Below are positions 33,062-45,117 of a stretch of 64,000 nucleotides of DNA, in pieces. A program made the position numbers and the translations under genes. The stretch comes from Osedax fenrisi (taxonomy: Eukaryota > Annelida > Polychaeta > Sabellida > Siboglinidae), in the NCBI GenBank assembly GCA_964019155.1, contig OZ025240.1, forward strand, positions 28,746,749 through 28,810,748. The letters run 5' to 3'. Numbering within the stretch: the first letter of the stretch is position 1; each line of letters starts with the position of its first letter. Under the pieces are notes generated by a model that was not told where the DNA came from, searched no databases, and saw nothing but the letters and a program-made list of their open reading frames with translations.

Positions 33062-33307
33062 ACCCAGCAAACAGTAAGAGCAGCATAATAGCAGCATAAT
33101 ATACATTTAAAATTAATAGCAGCATAATAGCAGAATAATAGCAGCATAATAGCAGCATAACAGGATCATAATAGCGTGACAAATTAATAGCAGCATAATA
33201 GCAGCATAATATACATTTAATAGCAGCATAATAGCACAATGTAAACATTTGAGGCTCTAGCATATGCTGTTATGCTGCTATTATGCTGCTCTTACTGTTT
33301 GCTGGGT
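33062..33307. mobile_element. Tc1/mariner-type MITE, 246 bp
   Basis: Inverted ends ACCCAGCAAACAGTAAGAGC / GCTCTTACTGTTTGCTGGGT with TA on both outer flanks (33060-33061 and 33308-33309). The interior is made of tandem AGCAGCATAAT words. Foldback structure. Same family as 19170-19378. Confidence 0.85.
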
Positions 33308-33727
33308 TAATACGTTTCGCAAACAATAACATAAATGTAGGTGTGTCGTATTCATTAACTAAAATGAGCAATTCATATAGGTTTTTAGTTGGATTTTAAA
33401 TCTTCCGAGGTCAGGTTTGTTAGGTTGGTCAGATCCGGAAGTGTATTGTGTTCGGTCATCGGTATCGCCATGTGCAAATGTTATTTACCCTTTGACCTGG
33501 AATAAATACCGTAAACAATATACACATAGTATACCACATAGGTGTTGGAGATGTTATATATGTGATATACTAAATATATAATATACATATACCTATAGGT
33601 ATTACTTGTTATTTCGGAATTCTTGTTTCCCGAAGAGTGTAATAACTCTAAACATTATAGTTCAGCATAGCTAAATAGCTAAGTAGTTAGCTATAGCTCT
33701 AAACTCTAATCTCTCTCGCTGGTATAC

Positions 33728-33804
33728 CAGCTGGTATCGAGCTCCATATTCCTAACGTAACTTTTAGGTAGCCTTCTTTGTCTTCTAACTCCATGAGTAT
33801 GTTA
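33728..33804 (-). CDS. Candidate exon of an unrecognised gene
   Basis: 77 nt, phase 2 in and 1 out, acceptor GTTGTTTAG|TAACAT, donor AGCTG|GTATAC. Encodes NILMELEDKEGYLKVTLGIW plus SSIPA. The upstream candidate 35436-35389 ends in exactly the phase required, so the pair reads YRLSNILMELEDKEG across the junction. The composition and lack of stops look like real protein, but I do not recognise the family. A possible terminal exon at 28837-28794 is phase-compatible but weak. Confidence 0.5.
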
Positions 33805-34030
33805 CTAAACAACTAGATCTGAAACAACCTCACCATCTCTACGTAGGTAATATCCGGCAAACTTTAAGCGTCGACGTATGATATATGTAGATACTTTTGT
33901 GTATATCACCATAAAATACCTCGTTTGTGAATTTCTGAGATCGATGTAAGTTTAGTATCATTCCGAGAATTCGAGTGTATGTACCATCTGGTTATTTTAG
34001 TAGTGTCTTTACGAGGGTCCATATTTCACA

Positions 34031-34074
34031 CATGTACAGTGTACACTGTACACTGTACAGTGTACAGTGTACAT
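34031..34074. repeat. GTACA/TGTAC palindromic tandem repeat
   Basis: Overlapping CACTGTACAGTGTACA words; the stretch is self-complementary. Confidence 0.85.
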
Positions 34075-34259
34075 TAGATCTGATTCAACTGTAGAGGACA
34101 TACGTATGATGTTTAGATTTTATGATTTTCTCCATTGTGTTTTCATTACAATATAGTTAATTGATATAGTTAAGCTGATATTTCCTGCAAGATTCCATAT
34201 ATATATATATATTCAGAGTTTATTTAACTAAAATAATAACTTTAAAATATGTATTTGTT

Positions 34260-34700
34260 ATAACTAATTATTTATCATTAACAATATCCATTAATAACTT
34301 AGCATTTCTGTTTGTTGCTTGATGAAATATAAACTTTCCTTCCACTTTCCCTACCCTTGCATTAAAATCTCCAATAATGTTAAGAACTACGTGATGTGGT
34401 AGGTTTATAGTTTATATATTCTATAGTGTATATGGCTCTTCTAAGTTCATTGAGTTATTCATTTTTAAATCATCTTAGCTAAAATGTGTTAGTTCATATA
34501 TGACAATAATAGATGTTGCAAGATTTATTGGAATGTGATTATAAATATTCTCTCTGAGTGTGATATAACCTCGCTTAATGAATTGCTTGATCTGTTGTTT
34601 AACATTATACCAATTCCTCCTGAAGCACATTGGTCATTAATCCATGCTGATGTTATTATAAGTGTACTCCAACCAATAGTATTATACTTAACAGTGTTGT
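34260..34700 (-). pseudogene. LINE endonuclease fragment
   Basis: Minus-strand reading contains INDQCASGGIGIMLNNRSS, VISHSERIFIITFQ and LNIIGDFNARVGKVEG followed by TNRNAKLL. These are the characteristic blocks of a RTE/Jockey-type apurinic endonuclease (GDFNA). Frames are broken. It is opposite in orientation to the RT fragment starting at about 35770. Confidence 0.75.
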
Positions 34701-34841
34701 TCTTTAATATACTACATAGGTAATATACCTATATGTACTATATCACATTGGTAATGTCATATAGTAGGATATAGAACACTATATCATAACGTATACTATG
34801 GTAACCTATAGGTCATACTATATAATAACCTATCACCTACT

Positions 34842-34879
34842 ACCTAAACCTACTATAGTATACTATAGTAGGTTTAGGT
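34842..34879. repeat. Perfect 38-bp palindrome
   Basis: Two 19-bp arms, ACCTAAACCTACTATAGTA and its reverse complement, with no spacer. Confidence 0.95.
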
Positions 34880-35242
34880 GATATACTGACTATATATATA
34901 TGTTAGTTTACCCAGGTACACCACACCACGTGCAACATCACGTGTCATGACTACCAGTATGTAAACATCATTAGTCTGATAGGTATCCGGTGAAGTATTG
35001 TTATTAGATCATTTATATGTATATAATTAACCGATAATTAACTAAATAATTAACCTATAATTAACCGATAAACTCGTCAGATTGAAGTTAAACATATCTA
35101 TTATTACACAATACTATATTCGTGTTATATTGTAATCCTGAAAATTAACTAGGAGCGAGTTGTAGTATTATGTATTATGTATTATGTTACGTATCAAGTA
35201 CCTGCATATTGTAAGCGTAATCGTATTAGTTTATAAGTAGGA

Positions 35243-35276
<34 letters not shown>

Positions 35277-35388
35277 CTTATCTTATGTTACTAATATATT
35301 TCCATATACATACCTAGGTTATATATACTTGTAAATACCTACTTGTAAATTAACGCGTTCAAACATTACTAATCAAGAGTTATTTTAC

Positions 35389-35436
35389 CTTAGTCTATAA
35401 CTGTTATTTTCCACGTTCTTATCCCATGCGCGGTGT
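35389..35436 (-). CDS. Candidate small exon of the same unrecognised gene
   Basis: 48 nt with acceptor GAGAATAG|ACACCG and donor CTAAG|GTAAAA. Encodes HRAWDKNVENNSYRL with 1 nt before and 2 nt after, complementing the phase of 33804-33728 exactly. No family recognised. Confidence 0.45.
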
Positions 35437-35769
35437 CTATTCTCATTGTAAAAAGAATATTGTACGCGTCCTAATAATAACAATGAATATTATATATTAT
35501 AAATTATATATAATATCATATATTATTTATTTGGCATAATATATACAAAAGAAATACACGTAATAATATGTCTTCATACATATTCTATAGAATATATTCT
35601 ATATAGAATATAGTCTATATATAGACTATAGTCTTAACATATATTTATTTATTTATTAAATGTGTCAGTTTTATTCATATGTAGTTATATGGTATACATA
35701 TAGAATTGATGGAATATAATTGATGGTGTTATATGATGATTACAATACTGACCATATTTTTCAATAAAA

Positions 35770-37265
35770 TAATAAAGACGGAGAAATCACCAGAATACTG
35801 GTCTAAATGATTATAACCCCAATTCATAAGAAAGACGATAAATTAAACCCAGAAAACTACAGAGCTATTGCATTATTATCAATACCACACTGTTAAAAAT
35901 AATAGCGTTCAAAACCCTTTACTTTATAAAATATCAATAAGTAAAGGATTTCGTTTCAGTTTATTTACCAAACCCTTTAATTGTATTTCGTATATAACTA
36001 AAGGGTTTGTCCCTGCAGGGAAAATATTCTGTAAAAACCTGATGTGCAGATACTAACATATAATTGAAGAATCAATGAGCTCATTAGTAACTCGGCTTCA
36101 GGCTAGGCAGAGGAACAATAGATGAAATATTCATCATAATGCAGATATATCTGTAGAGTATACTATAGAATGCAAGAGAACATCAAGTTCCGCTACATAT
36201 CCAATGTATTGACTTTAAGGCCGCATTTTATACCATTTGGAGAGAGGTGATCCAGATAGGCATCCCTCGGAAATATGTTGCGATAATAAAAAACCTAATA
36301 TAACGATATTACTTGTGCAATAATTACTGGTGGGCAACTAACTGACTGGTTCCCTGTTAACATGGGCGTGAGATAAGGATGCATCATGTCGCCGAGCATA
36401 TTTAATATATTCCTATAACATGTAATGAAGGGCATAACATGCTTAGATAGAAATCTCCGACTGGATGATGAAATGTCAATTGATATCAGGTATGCAGATG
36501 ACACAACTTCAGTATTAGCTGTTTTTGAAAAATTGTACATAGCAACTCCATAGCTAGAAAACGCTTGTCATAAATGGGGCCTAAAGATCAATTCAGTTAA
36601 ATATGCAGTATTGACAACTGAAAAAAAGCACATCTAAATAGGCAATAATATTGTTCCCAAATTTAACCAGTTCAAGTTTTTGGGCAGTCTCGTCCCCTCT
36701 GTCCATATGATATTCTGTAAATAATTTTGATGGCGTCTCAGGCTTTTGGCAGACCGAGAGAGACAGTATGGACTTCCAGAGGCGTATCTAAAAAACTCAA
36801 GATTAGACTCTATAAAGCCCTCATTCTCCCAATAAATATATACGGGTCAGAGACATGGACATTGGCAAAAAGAGATAAATGTCCTGCTGGTTTTCGAAAT
36901 GAAGTGTTTAAGAGCTATCCTGCGAGTTACAATGAGTGACATACTCAGTAATATAACGATTCGAAAATAACTGAACGTAGTTAAAACTATAGAAGAGGTC
37001 ATTGTTAAAAGATAACTTCGTTGGTTCGTTCATGTAGTAAGCAGCCTAGATATGATTAATTCTAGCTACAAGTTGAACTTCTCAAATCTAAAACCAAGAG
37101 GACGTCCATTAAATATATTGTCAAATGGTATCAGAGAGAATAGTGGCGTTACACTTCTGACCTTGGAAAGAAGGGCAGCATAGCGAGAGGCTTACAAAAA
37201 TCAAGTGTAGGTTGTATTCTACGTGTGTTCTGCAAGGGGACGCCAAGTATTACGCAACTAAGTCA
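35770..37265 (+). pseudogene. RTE-like LINE reverse transcriptase fragment
   Basis: Plus-strand blocks in order: IITPIHKKDDKLNPENYRAI (about 35810), GFRLGRGTIDEIF (36100), IDFKAAFYTIWREV (motif A, 36210), RYADDTTSVLAV (motif C, 36490), LIRL..YGSETWTLAKRDK (36840) and KPRGRPLN (37095). Many stops and frameshifts. About 170 bp (35890-36060) carrying AACCCTTTA/TAAAGGGTTT words interrupts the fingers region and is probably a separate small insertion. The tail is CTAAGTCAAGTAAGTC. Confidence 0.8.
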
Positions 37266-37310
37266 AGTAAGTCATACCTATAAGTATACCTATATAATAA
37301 TATAATAATT

Positions 37311-37312
<2 letters not shown>

Positions 37313-37354
<42 letters not shown>
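37313..37354. repeat. (TA)n microsatellite
   Basis: About 40 bp of TA. Confidence 0.95.
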
Positions 37355-37357
<3 letters not shown>

Positions 37358-38341
37358 CCACTATGTTATCTATATATTACCCATAATATTGATATATCTA
37401 GAATGGGACTATTAATATGAAGTGAATATACCAAGTTAGATATAATATTACGATGTTGGTTTCATTCGTAGGTTCCGTGTACTATCCGTATTTCAATGAA
37501 GTAAGAGTGTACATAATTGATATGTCCTTCAATGATGATGATTTACATAAGTTATTTACAAAAGTGCTTATTCTGAATTTATGGTTATTCAATATTCCAA
37601 TTTTAATTTACTGATTTCAACATATATTAATTATTATTATTTATCCTATTTATATATAAATTATAGATTCAATAAACGAGAAAAACTTACAAATAAGAAA
37701 ATGTTTGCTATCTATAATATAATCTATACCATACTAAGTAGTAACCTTCAATATTCCCGTAACACTTCCATCCATATATAGTAAGGGAAGCCATATTACA
37801 GCTGGAGCCTGCAGGGAATCAGAAAAATGCGCAATCGATAGATTCGAATATGGAATATGGAATATTCGAATATGGAGTCCCATGAAGCGAATCAATGCCT
37901 ACATCAGTAACGATAGGGGAATGTGTGCATACTTCGCAGATAACCTAAACTTCGCTGCTTGTTATACCATGGACTCCTTGTGAATCATTGTGGTATACCA
38001 ATATCTATAGATTCTACAGAACAACTTTATACAGGAACTATGAACATTATAAAGAATTACAAATATTAAGATACATTTATTTTTAATAAATCAATAACAT
38101 TTGTATTACGCATAGTATTATGATTGATTTATAGGGTGATTTATAGAGTGTATTACGTATTCTAATATGATTAGAGTACTCTTCTAAATATCATCAGTAT
38201 TCGACACACATGTAGACACACTGTACACTGTAGACAATGTATACTGTATGATTGACATACGTCGTGATATCGGCTATAGTAGTGCAATAGAGTCATCATT
38301 TATCGACATCGGATGGAGGAGTCGTCTCTCTCCAATCAGTA

Positions 38342-38470
38342 GGGGAAAGTATCCTAATACGGACAATTTCACAATAAATGGTCTTAACATTTTATTACTC
38401 AATATTTGTATTCAAATATATCAATATATTTATATTATATGATTATAGATATTATTGTGATTTTAATATT
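38342..38470. mobile_element. Truncated copy of the GGGGAAAGTATCC TIR element
   Basis: Starts GGGGAAAGTATCCTAATACG and continues with the same ~120 bp (AATAAATGGTCTTAA.., ATATTTGTATTCAA..) as the copy at 44812. The right end was not found. Confidence 0.7.
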
Positions 38471-38649
38471 TATATATTGATTGAATTGATTGAATTTTTA
38501 TTTAAACACTTAAATAAATCATAGATGATTTCTAAAAAGTGTATAGAATACAAATAATAAAAGTAGGTAAACAATAAATACCATTAATAATAATAAAATA
38601 AAATAGAATAAGCCATACGGAAATTAATAAATAAAATAATAATGACAAA

Positions 38650-39530
38650 CAATATTAGTATTTCAGGTTCTCACTTGAGATCAATTGTTGTATATATTTC
38701 ATGAATGTTTAATTTTATTTTATGGATCTAATATATGGAGTGAATTCCATAGCTTAGGACCAATATAACTCAGTTCCCGAGTATTCATTTTTGATGGACG
38801 GAGAATAGGGGTAGATAGAATATGAGATATATGCATGGTTTCTAAGTGATGGTAGGAAAGATCTTTGTACTAGAGAAGCAGACATATAGGAGGGGTAATT
38901 TGAAGAGTATATATACTGAGGAATGTATTGAGGAATGAACAATAGATAGAATGCGATAAGCAGAGCATTTGTTAAATGTGAATCATTGAGGTAAGTATTG
39001 GTATGAGGAAGTAGGTGACTGATCTCGAATACGTTATATGTTGTACAGATTGATGAACGAATAACTCGATTTAGGTGAGAGAGAGGATAAGGAAAAATAC
39101 ATAAGAATTGAGGAACATTAATATATATACTTGAGAGGGTAAGGGAATTACCTAGAGTTTTAGTAAGAGATACAGTAATTGATTTTCGTATTTTTCTAAT
39201 TCTAAATAGATGATAATTTGCAGATTTAGTGATGTCAGTAATATGAGGAATGAAGGAAAGAGTAGAATCAGGAAGCAGTAGGAGAAGGAGATATTACAAT
39301 GTTATCAATAAGAAAATGAGGGAAGTAAGTTGGTGATGGAGAAAGATTCAACAATGTAGTTGTGGAGGTATTAAGGAGAAGATTATTAAAAATAAGCCAT
39401 TCTTTAATGTCATTAGCAAAATTAGAGAGTTGATTATTGCGACCTGGTGATGAATTAGTTGGAAGAAACATATATAGTTGTATGTATATATGTGTATGCG
39501 ACACACACACACACATAAACACATATACAC
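38650..39530 (-). pseudogene. CR1-like LINE 3' part
   Basis: The minus strand reads LSNFANDIKEWLIFNNLLLN, SPSPTYFPHFLIDNIVISPS, then FRIRKIRKSI, IRSSICTTYN and SLRNHAYI. This aligns in order with ORF2 of the element at 2545-5359 downstream of YADD (TSEITYWLLTNDLLVNTSKT..). Multiple breaks. A CA/TA microsatellite interrupts it near 39490. Confidence 0.75.
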
Positions 39531-39772
39531 ATACCGTGTATGTGTGTATATATATTTCTGTATATGTAAATACAAATTTATAATTATAAATTTAAATGTA
39601 GGATAAATATTTAGAATTGTTTCCTAATAAAAACATGTATTTAAGTTTTCTAAGAATAATAATTTTAAATTTGTAATCTTTTACTTGTATATTGTTTAAT
39701 AATATAGGTACATACCTATAGGTATAATATATATTTAATATTTGTATCCTGTCGAAAGGTAATATAATAATT

Positions 39773-39815
<43 letters not shown>

Positions 39816-39867
39816 GAGTATACTCGTATGCCTACATGTATGTATACATACGCCTATAGGCATAAGG

Positions 39868-40117
39868 TTAAGCACACTGATAGGTACGATGCATCACATG
39901 TGGTGAATCGTACCCATCACTGTGCTTAAGCGTACAATGCACGGTTACACACTAAGTACACACTAAGTACACACTAAGTACACATGTACCGAGAAGTACA
40001 CCTACTAACGCGTACGCGTTAGTAGGTGTACTTCTCGGTACATGTGTACTTAGTGTGTAACAGTGTATATACACGGCGTACGCCATTGTTATACCATGTT
40101 AATAATGGTATAACAAT
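39868..40117. repeat. Cluster of three palindromes
   Basis: (a) 39868-39925: imperfect arms of about 28 bp around CACATGTGG. (b) 39968-40059: a perfect 92-bp palindrome with no spacer, centre ACGCGT|ACGCGT; outside its left arm the CACACTAAGTA unit is repeated twice more. (c) 40085-40117: arms ATTGTTATACCAT with a 7-nt spacer. Non-coding; all could extrude as cruciforms. Confidence 0.93.
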
Positions 40118-40323
40118 ACATTACACGTTAATACGGTATATTATATGTAATGTTACATAATATAGTGCATTATTATGTTGCGAATGGCATTATAATAAAT
40201 AAGTATCAATTAAACCTTGATTACTACGGTACAAGTTATATCGGGTACTTTTTGAAGTAATTTGTACTATCTCAAATAGTAATTTCAGAATTAGTTGTCA
40301 TAATATATGAAATTTAGACTACC

Positions 40324-40359
<36 letters not shown>

Positions 40360-40469
40360 TATTGTAATAATGCTATTGAATGTACTTATATACATATAAA
40401 TAACTATTAAATATTATATTAAATATATATATATATATATATATATATACACTTACTTAGTTACTTAGT

Positions 40470-41690
40470 CCCGTGACATAGGCAGTATAGGGGGAGAAAA
40501 TGACAATGTTTTTAATAACCTTTACCATTTATAACAATATTTTGCAATAACTAAAAGTTGCTGAAGAGGGAGATTAGAATATTCAAAAATATCATTAAAA
40601 AAGTTTGTCTTTGGTCTTCCTCTTTTTATATTACCTACGACATAGCCTTGAAGAATTGTTTAGGACATGTAATCGTGTCGAATTATATGTCCGAATTTTG
40701 TTATTTTCCTTCGCATGATTATATCAAGAAGAGGTAGGCCGACTTTCATACGAGTACATACGAGCCGACTTTCTCATTTATTAAATTATTGACCAATATA
40801 TTCGTATTTCTTTCTTTATAGATTATATTAAGGAGAGGCCTGTGAGCTTTTGACTCAAAACCTAGGATCTTCTTCTTTGATTCTTCTAGCAGAGTCCATG
40901 TTTCACAGCCATAAAGCAATGTTGGCAGATCTAATGAGTTATATAATCTAAATTTAAGTTTGAATTCGATTTCTCCGCTACACCAGATCTTTTCCAGTTT
41001 TACTAGTGCTGAAACTGCCGTAGCTAATCTTATACGAATTTCAATTTTTTGAGTTGCAGGAATTCGTAAGCATTACTCCGAGGTATTTAAAATGTTCCAC
41101 ATTTTCAATCTGTTTATCGTACATATAAATAATTGGTGTTGGACCTTCTCCATTGACAAGAATTTTGAATTTATCATGATTAATTTCCATGCAGTATGCT
41201 GTCGATATTTTTTCTAGTGTATCAGCATGGCCTCCTTTAGCTTCTTCGAAGCTAAAGGAGGCCATGGTATCAGTTATAATTTGTAGTTCACTTTCGGAAC
41301 CTGCTATAAGATTAATATCGTCTGCAAATCTCAGGTTATTGATTTTCTGACTCCTATAGGTATACTAGATGGTTGGTTTGTTACAGAATCCAGCATTATT
41401 TTTTCCAGGAATATATTGAACAGTATACTGTATACGGTCGATAATAAACACCTTGCCTCACACCTCATGTTGTATTAGACTTTGTTCCAATATTATTATT
41501 TAGCAGTACGCTGCTTTTAGAAGAATTATAGAGTGATTTAATACATTTAATTATATCGTTTCCTATTCCAAAAGAAGACATCACGTGCCATAAACCCTCA
41601 TGCCATACTCTATCAAAGGCTTTCTCGTAGTCAATGAAATTATGATAAACTTGACGTTGTTGATCTATGCTTTTTTCCATTATTAGTCTG
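40470..41690 (-). pseudogene. Degraded LINE reverse transcriptase on minus strand
   Basis: The minus strand reads DQQRQVYHNFIDYEKAFDRV (RT motif A, 41640-41600), GIGNDIIKCIKSLYNSS, then (41265-41041) EKISTAYCMEINHDKFKILV, IENVEHFKYLGVMLTN, and below 41000 C-terminal LINE phrases in broken frames. It is typical of a RTE/CR1-like RT with many stops. A hairpin insertion lies at 41226-41266. Confidence 0.75.
41226..41266. repeat. Perfect 19-bp inverted repeat with 3-nt loop
   Basis: CATGGCCTCCTTTAGCTTC, loop TTC, then the exact reverse complement. It lies inside the LINE fragment at the point where the RT motif C would be expected. Confidence 0.97.
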
Positions 41691-41703
41691 CAGTTAATAA
41701 TTT

Positions 41704-41707
<4 letters not shown>

Positions 41708-41758
<51 letters not shown>

Positions 41759-41889
41759 CTTATATGGATAAAGTTTAACTGTAGATATACATTTATATTC
41801 ATTTCAGGTAATATTTCTTTTTATTATATAGATATATAATTAGTCGTTAAGCATAATTAAGCATAATATTTATATGTATGTATATATGT

Positions 41890-41945
<56 letters not shown>

Positions 41946-42050
41946 GGATATATGGATAAAGTTTCACTGTGGAAATACATTCATATTCATTTCCGGTAAT
42001 ATTTCTTTTTATTATATAGAGATATAATTAGTCGTTAAGCATACTATTTA

Positions 42051-42105
<55 letters not shown>

Positions 42106-43004
42106 CTCAGAATGGTGTTATTGAAAAATAAATTAAGCAAATATGTTAGTTTGAGCTTATGACCTCTTCATCATAGTTAGTGATCCTAAAACTAAAACGG
42201 AGGTAAACGGTATAAAAATATCTATAATAGGAAACTAATTAAACAAAATAAAAATTGATAAAATATGTTAATAGAATTTTGTGATAAAAACAGTTAACAG
42301 TAGAGTATAAGATAATAAACTAAAGATACAATATACAATTATAAATAAAATAATAAAACGCTTTAAAAACAGTTGAATAATTTCAATACAATTCTTCCCG
42401 AACCTTCTATTGATTATTTAATACTGGCGGTCTTCAATATTTGCCAGGTATTTGAAGGAATATTCATTTCTGTCTTGAGAATTTGGTTTCCCGAATACCA
42501 AGAGCCCAAAGAACCAACACAGACGGGAATTACATATCCGATGTGGCGATACTTTTCTATCTTCCTGTAGCGGCAGATTCCATGTTTGTAATCGAGTCGT
42601 AGGGAATTGTGATGTCGACAAAATAACACGAGTTGTTATATTTGATAACAAGATCCGGTTTTAAGTTATCTATTGAGATGTAGCTAGTATCGTACTCAAT
42701 ATCGCATTCATCTAGGAACTTAGTTAGCACTCCAAGGACAGCATCATGTCTTTCTGTCATCATTTTTAGTGATGCACATATTCAATATGTGCATCGTCGT
42801 TTCATCCTTGGAGTAGCATTGCCTACATTTTTTATCTGTTGAGCCTGAAAAAGCTTTTACTGGAGAGTCTGAGTTCTAGCCATGTGCACATATGTGTTCT
42901 ATATAGTTCCAGGATTTGAAAGATATTGTCGATTCTTGTGATATTATCTTTGTGATTACCTTAGAATTTGCATCCTGGGATAAACACTCAGCTACACCGC
43001 CTTG

Positions 43005-43066
<62 letters not shown>

Positions 43067-43191
43067 GGATATATGGATAAAGTTTCACTGTGGATATACA
43101 TTCATATTCATTTCCGGTAATATTTCTTTTTATTATATAGAGATATAATTAGTCATTAAGCATACTATTTATATGTATGTATGTATGTATG

Positions 43192-43246
<55 letters not shown>

Positions 43247-43370
43247 GGATATATGGATAACGTTTAACTGTGGATATACATTTATATTCATTTCCGGTAA
43301 TATTTCTTTTTATTATATAGAAACATAACTAGTCGTTAAACTTAATATATATATATATATATCTATATGA
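41708..43370. repeat. Four copies of a ~130-bp repeat separated by (TA)n and other inserts
   Basis: Units beginning TATATGGATAAAGTTT and containing TTCATTTC(C/A)GGTAATATT and TATTTCTTTTTATTATATAG occur at about 41763-41880, 41942-42050, 43066-43190 and 43245-43345. Each is flanked by long (TA)n tracts (41708-41750, 41898-41942, 42056-42104, 43009-43065, 43196-43245). Further units lie at 44676-44770 and 45778-45860. Origin unknown. Confidence 0.9.
42370..43010 (-). pseudogene. 3' part of an RLE-type non-LTR retrotransposon
   Basis: The minus strand reads a CCHC knuckle (KCRQCYSKDETTMHILNMC, CX2CX8HX4C), then RHDAVLGVLTKFLDECDI, LKPDLVIKYNNSCYFVDITI and PYDS, and then, after a frameshift, YVIPVCVGSLGSWYSGN. 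A CCHC finger followed by PD..DIT (the PD-(D/E)xK-type core) and a V..GSLG-W motif is the C-terminus of R2/NeSL/R4-type elements with a restriction-like endonuclease. This is a different LINE lineage from the CR1 and RTE copies here. Broken frame, no RT seen. Confidence 0.78.
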
Positions 43371-43374
43371 TGAT

Positions 43375-44465
43375 GATGATATAATTTTTATTAGGCACTA
43401 CAATAAGGTCATGTATCCACTTCGCTCGTGCGAGAAGAAATTAATAATAAGATAATAGTAATATGATAACAATTTAATAATAATATACATTGAATATACC
43501 ACGGACAACAATATGCAGTGATATAGTGGAGTGTTATATACTTTTATTTATTAGAGTTTTATTAAGATTTCTTGAAAGTGATGTCCGTATTTTTTAATTC
43601 TGAAGAGATGAAAGTTGGAGGATTTTGTAATGGATGATAAGTGATTCTTAAATGATAATTTGTCATCAAATACTAATCCTAGGTTTTTGGAGGAATGGGA
43701 AGGAGAAATAAGCATGTTATTTAGAGTAAATTTGGAAAGGAAGTAGGTAGGATGTTAAGTACAGTAGTCTTAGCGGAATTTATTAGTATTTTATTGAAGG
43801 GAGCCATAATCTTATGCAGTTAGCACACTCGATTAATTCAGAGTTGATGGTATTATGAGAATGTATATGGACAAAAGTAAACAGTTGAATATCATCAGCA
43901 AAAACATGATACTGTATATATTTGGAAAGTTCGTAATTATATCAGCAATAGGACGGATATAAATAGAAAAGAGGGATGGACCTATAGGTCTAATGAACGG
44001 ATCCTTGGGTAATACCGTGGTTAAGAGGAGAAAGAGGCGAGTAAGATTTGTCAATCATAATAGAGATATTGCAGTTTGTTAGATATGAAGTAAACCATTT
44101 TAATGATAAGCCAGATATACCAATCAAAGTAAGCCGCGAAATTAATATATTATGGTCCAGGGTATCAAAAGCAGATGAGAGATCAAGTAGGTGTAGCTGG
44201 CAAAACGTGTTGATATTTAAGATAGATACTATTGTGTCAGTAATACGGAGGGGAGCTATTTCGGTCGAATGACCCTTACGAAAAGTGCTTTGAAACGGGA
44301 GTTGTTGGAAACAATTCTTTCTAATATTTTATTTAATAAGGTTAGTTTATTTTAGAATAGGAGATAGGGTATTATGGCAGTCTTGAGGCAGGGTGAAACC
44401 TGGCCAGTGTTTAGTAAGTTCGTAATAATATCCAAGAAATTAGGAGAAAATAAGGGTGAAAGTGT
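43375..44465 (-). pseudogene. CR1-like LINE fragment
   Basis: The minus strand contains GPSLFSIYIRPIADIITNFP (cf. GPLLFSIYLRPISNIIRKYP in the 2545-5010 ORF2), a damaged YADD region, and the 5' part (RT motif A region) at about 44270-44150. It is the same family as the element at 906-5528 but much older. It ends near a TGATGATGATGATAT tract at 43369-43382. Confidence 0.78.
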
Positions 44466-44506
44466 CTAATAAATATAATGATAGGTATATATATAGTGTG
44501 TGATAT

Positions 44507-44554
<48 letters not shown>

Positions 44555-44618
44555 GGTGAATGACCAGACAAGCTTTTGCTTTTTCATTCATCTAGGCTTT
44601 TAAGCCAACTCTGAGTAT

Positions 44619-44619
<1 letters not shown>

Positions 44620-44675
<56 letters not shown>
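44620..44675. repeat. (TA)n microsatellite
   Basis: About 53 bp of TA, followed by another copy of the ~130-bp GGATAAAGT repeat. Confidence 0.95.
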
Positions 44676-44678
<3 letters not shown>

Positions 44679-44763
44679 ATAAAGTGTAACTGTGGATATA
44701 CATTTATATTCATTTCCGGTAATATTTCTTTTTATTATATTATGACATAATTAGTCATCAAAC

Positions 44764-44811
<48 letters not shown>

Positions 44812-44814
<3 letters not shown>

Positions 44815-45055
44815 GAAAGTATCCTAATACGGTCACTTTAACAATAAATTGTCTTAAAAGTGTATGTTTATTTGTATTCAATAATTACAATATATTAATA
44901 TTATATGATTATAGATATTATTGTGATTTTAACAGTTTATTTAATATTTGTATTCAATATATAACGGGAGTGTCCGTATTCGGTAACCATGTCCGTATCC
45001 GAATACGGACACCCTCTGTTATAATACGGATACTTATATAATACCCGGATATATA
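44812..45055. mobile_element. Copy of the GGGGAAAGTATCC TIR element
   Basis: Begins GGGGAAAGTATCCTAATACG, as at 38342, and contains the paired GTCCGTATTCGG / CCGAATACGGAC words seen inside 24465-25337. The right end is eroded. Confidence 0.72.
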
Positions 45056-45117
45056 TATATATATATATAGATTTTGAGAGAATTGTATAGATAGTGCAAT
45101 ATATAGGGATTATAGAG

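Noticed and set aside
33385..33495. Minus-strand reading MAIPMTEHNTLPDLTNLTNL.. to a stop
   Set aside because: Two frames are open and neither joins in phase with the 33728-33804 exon in a convincing way.
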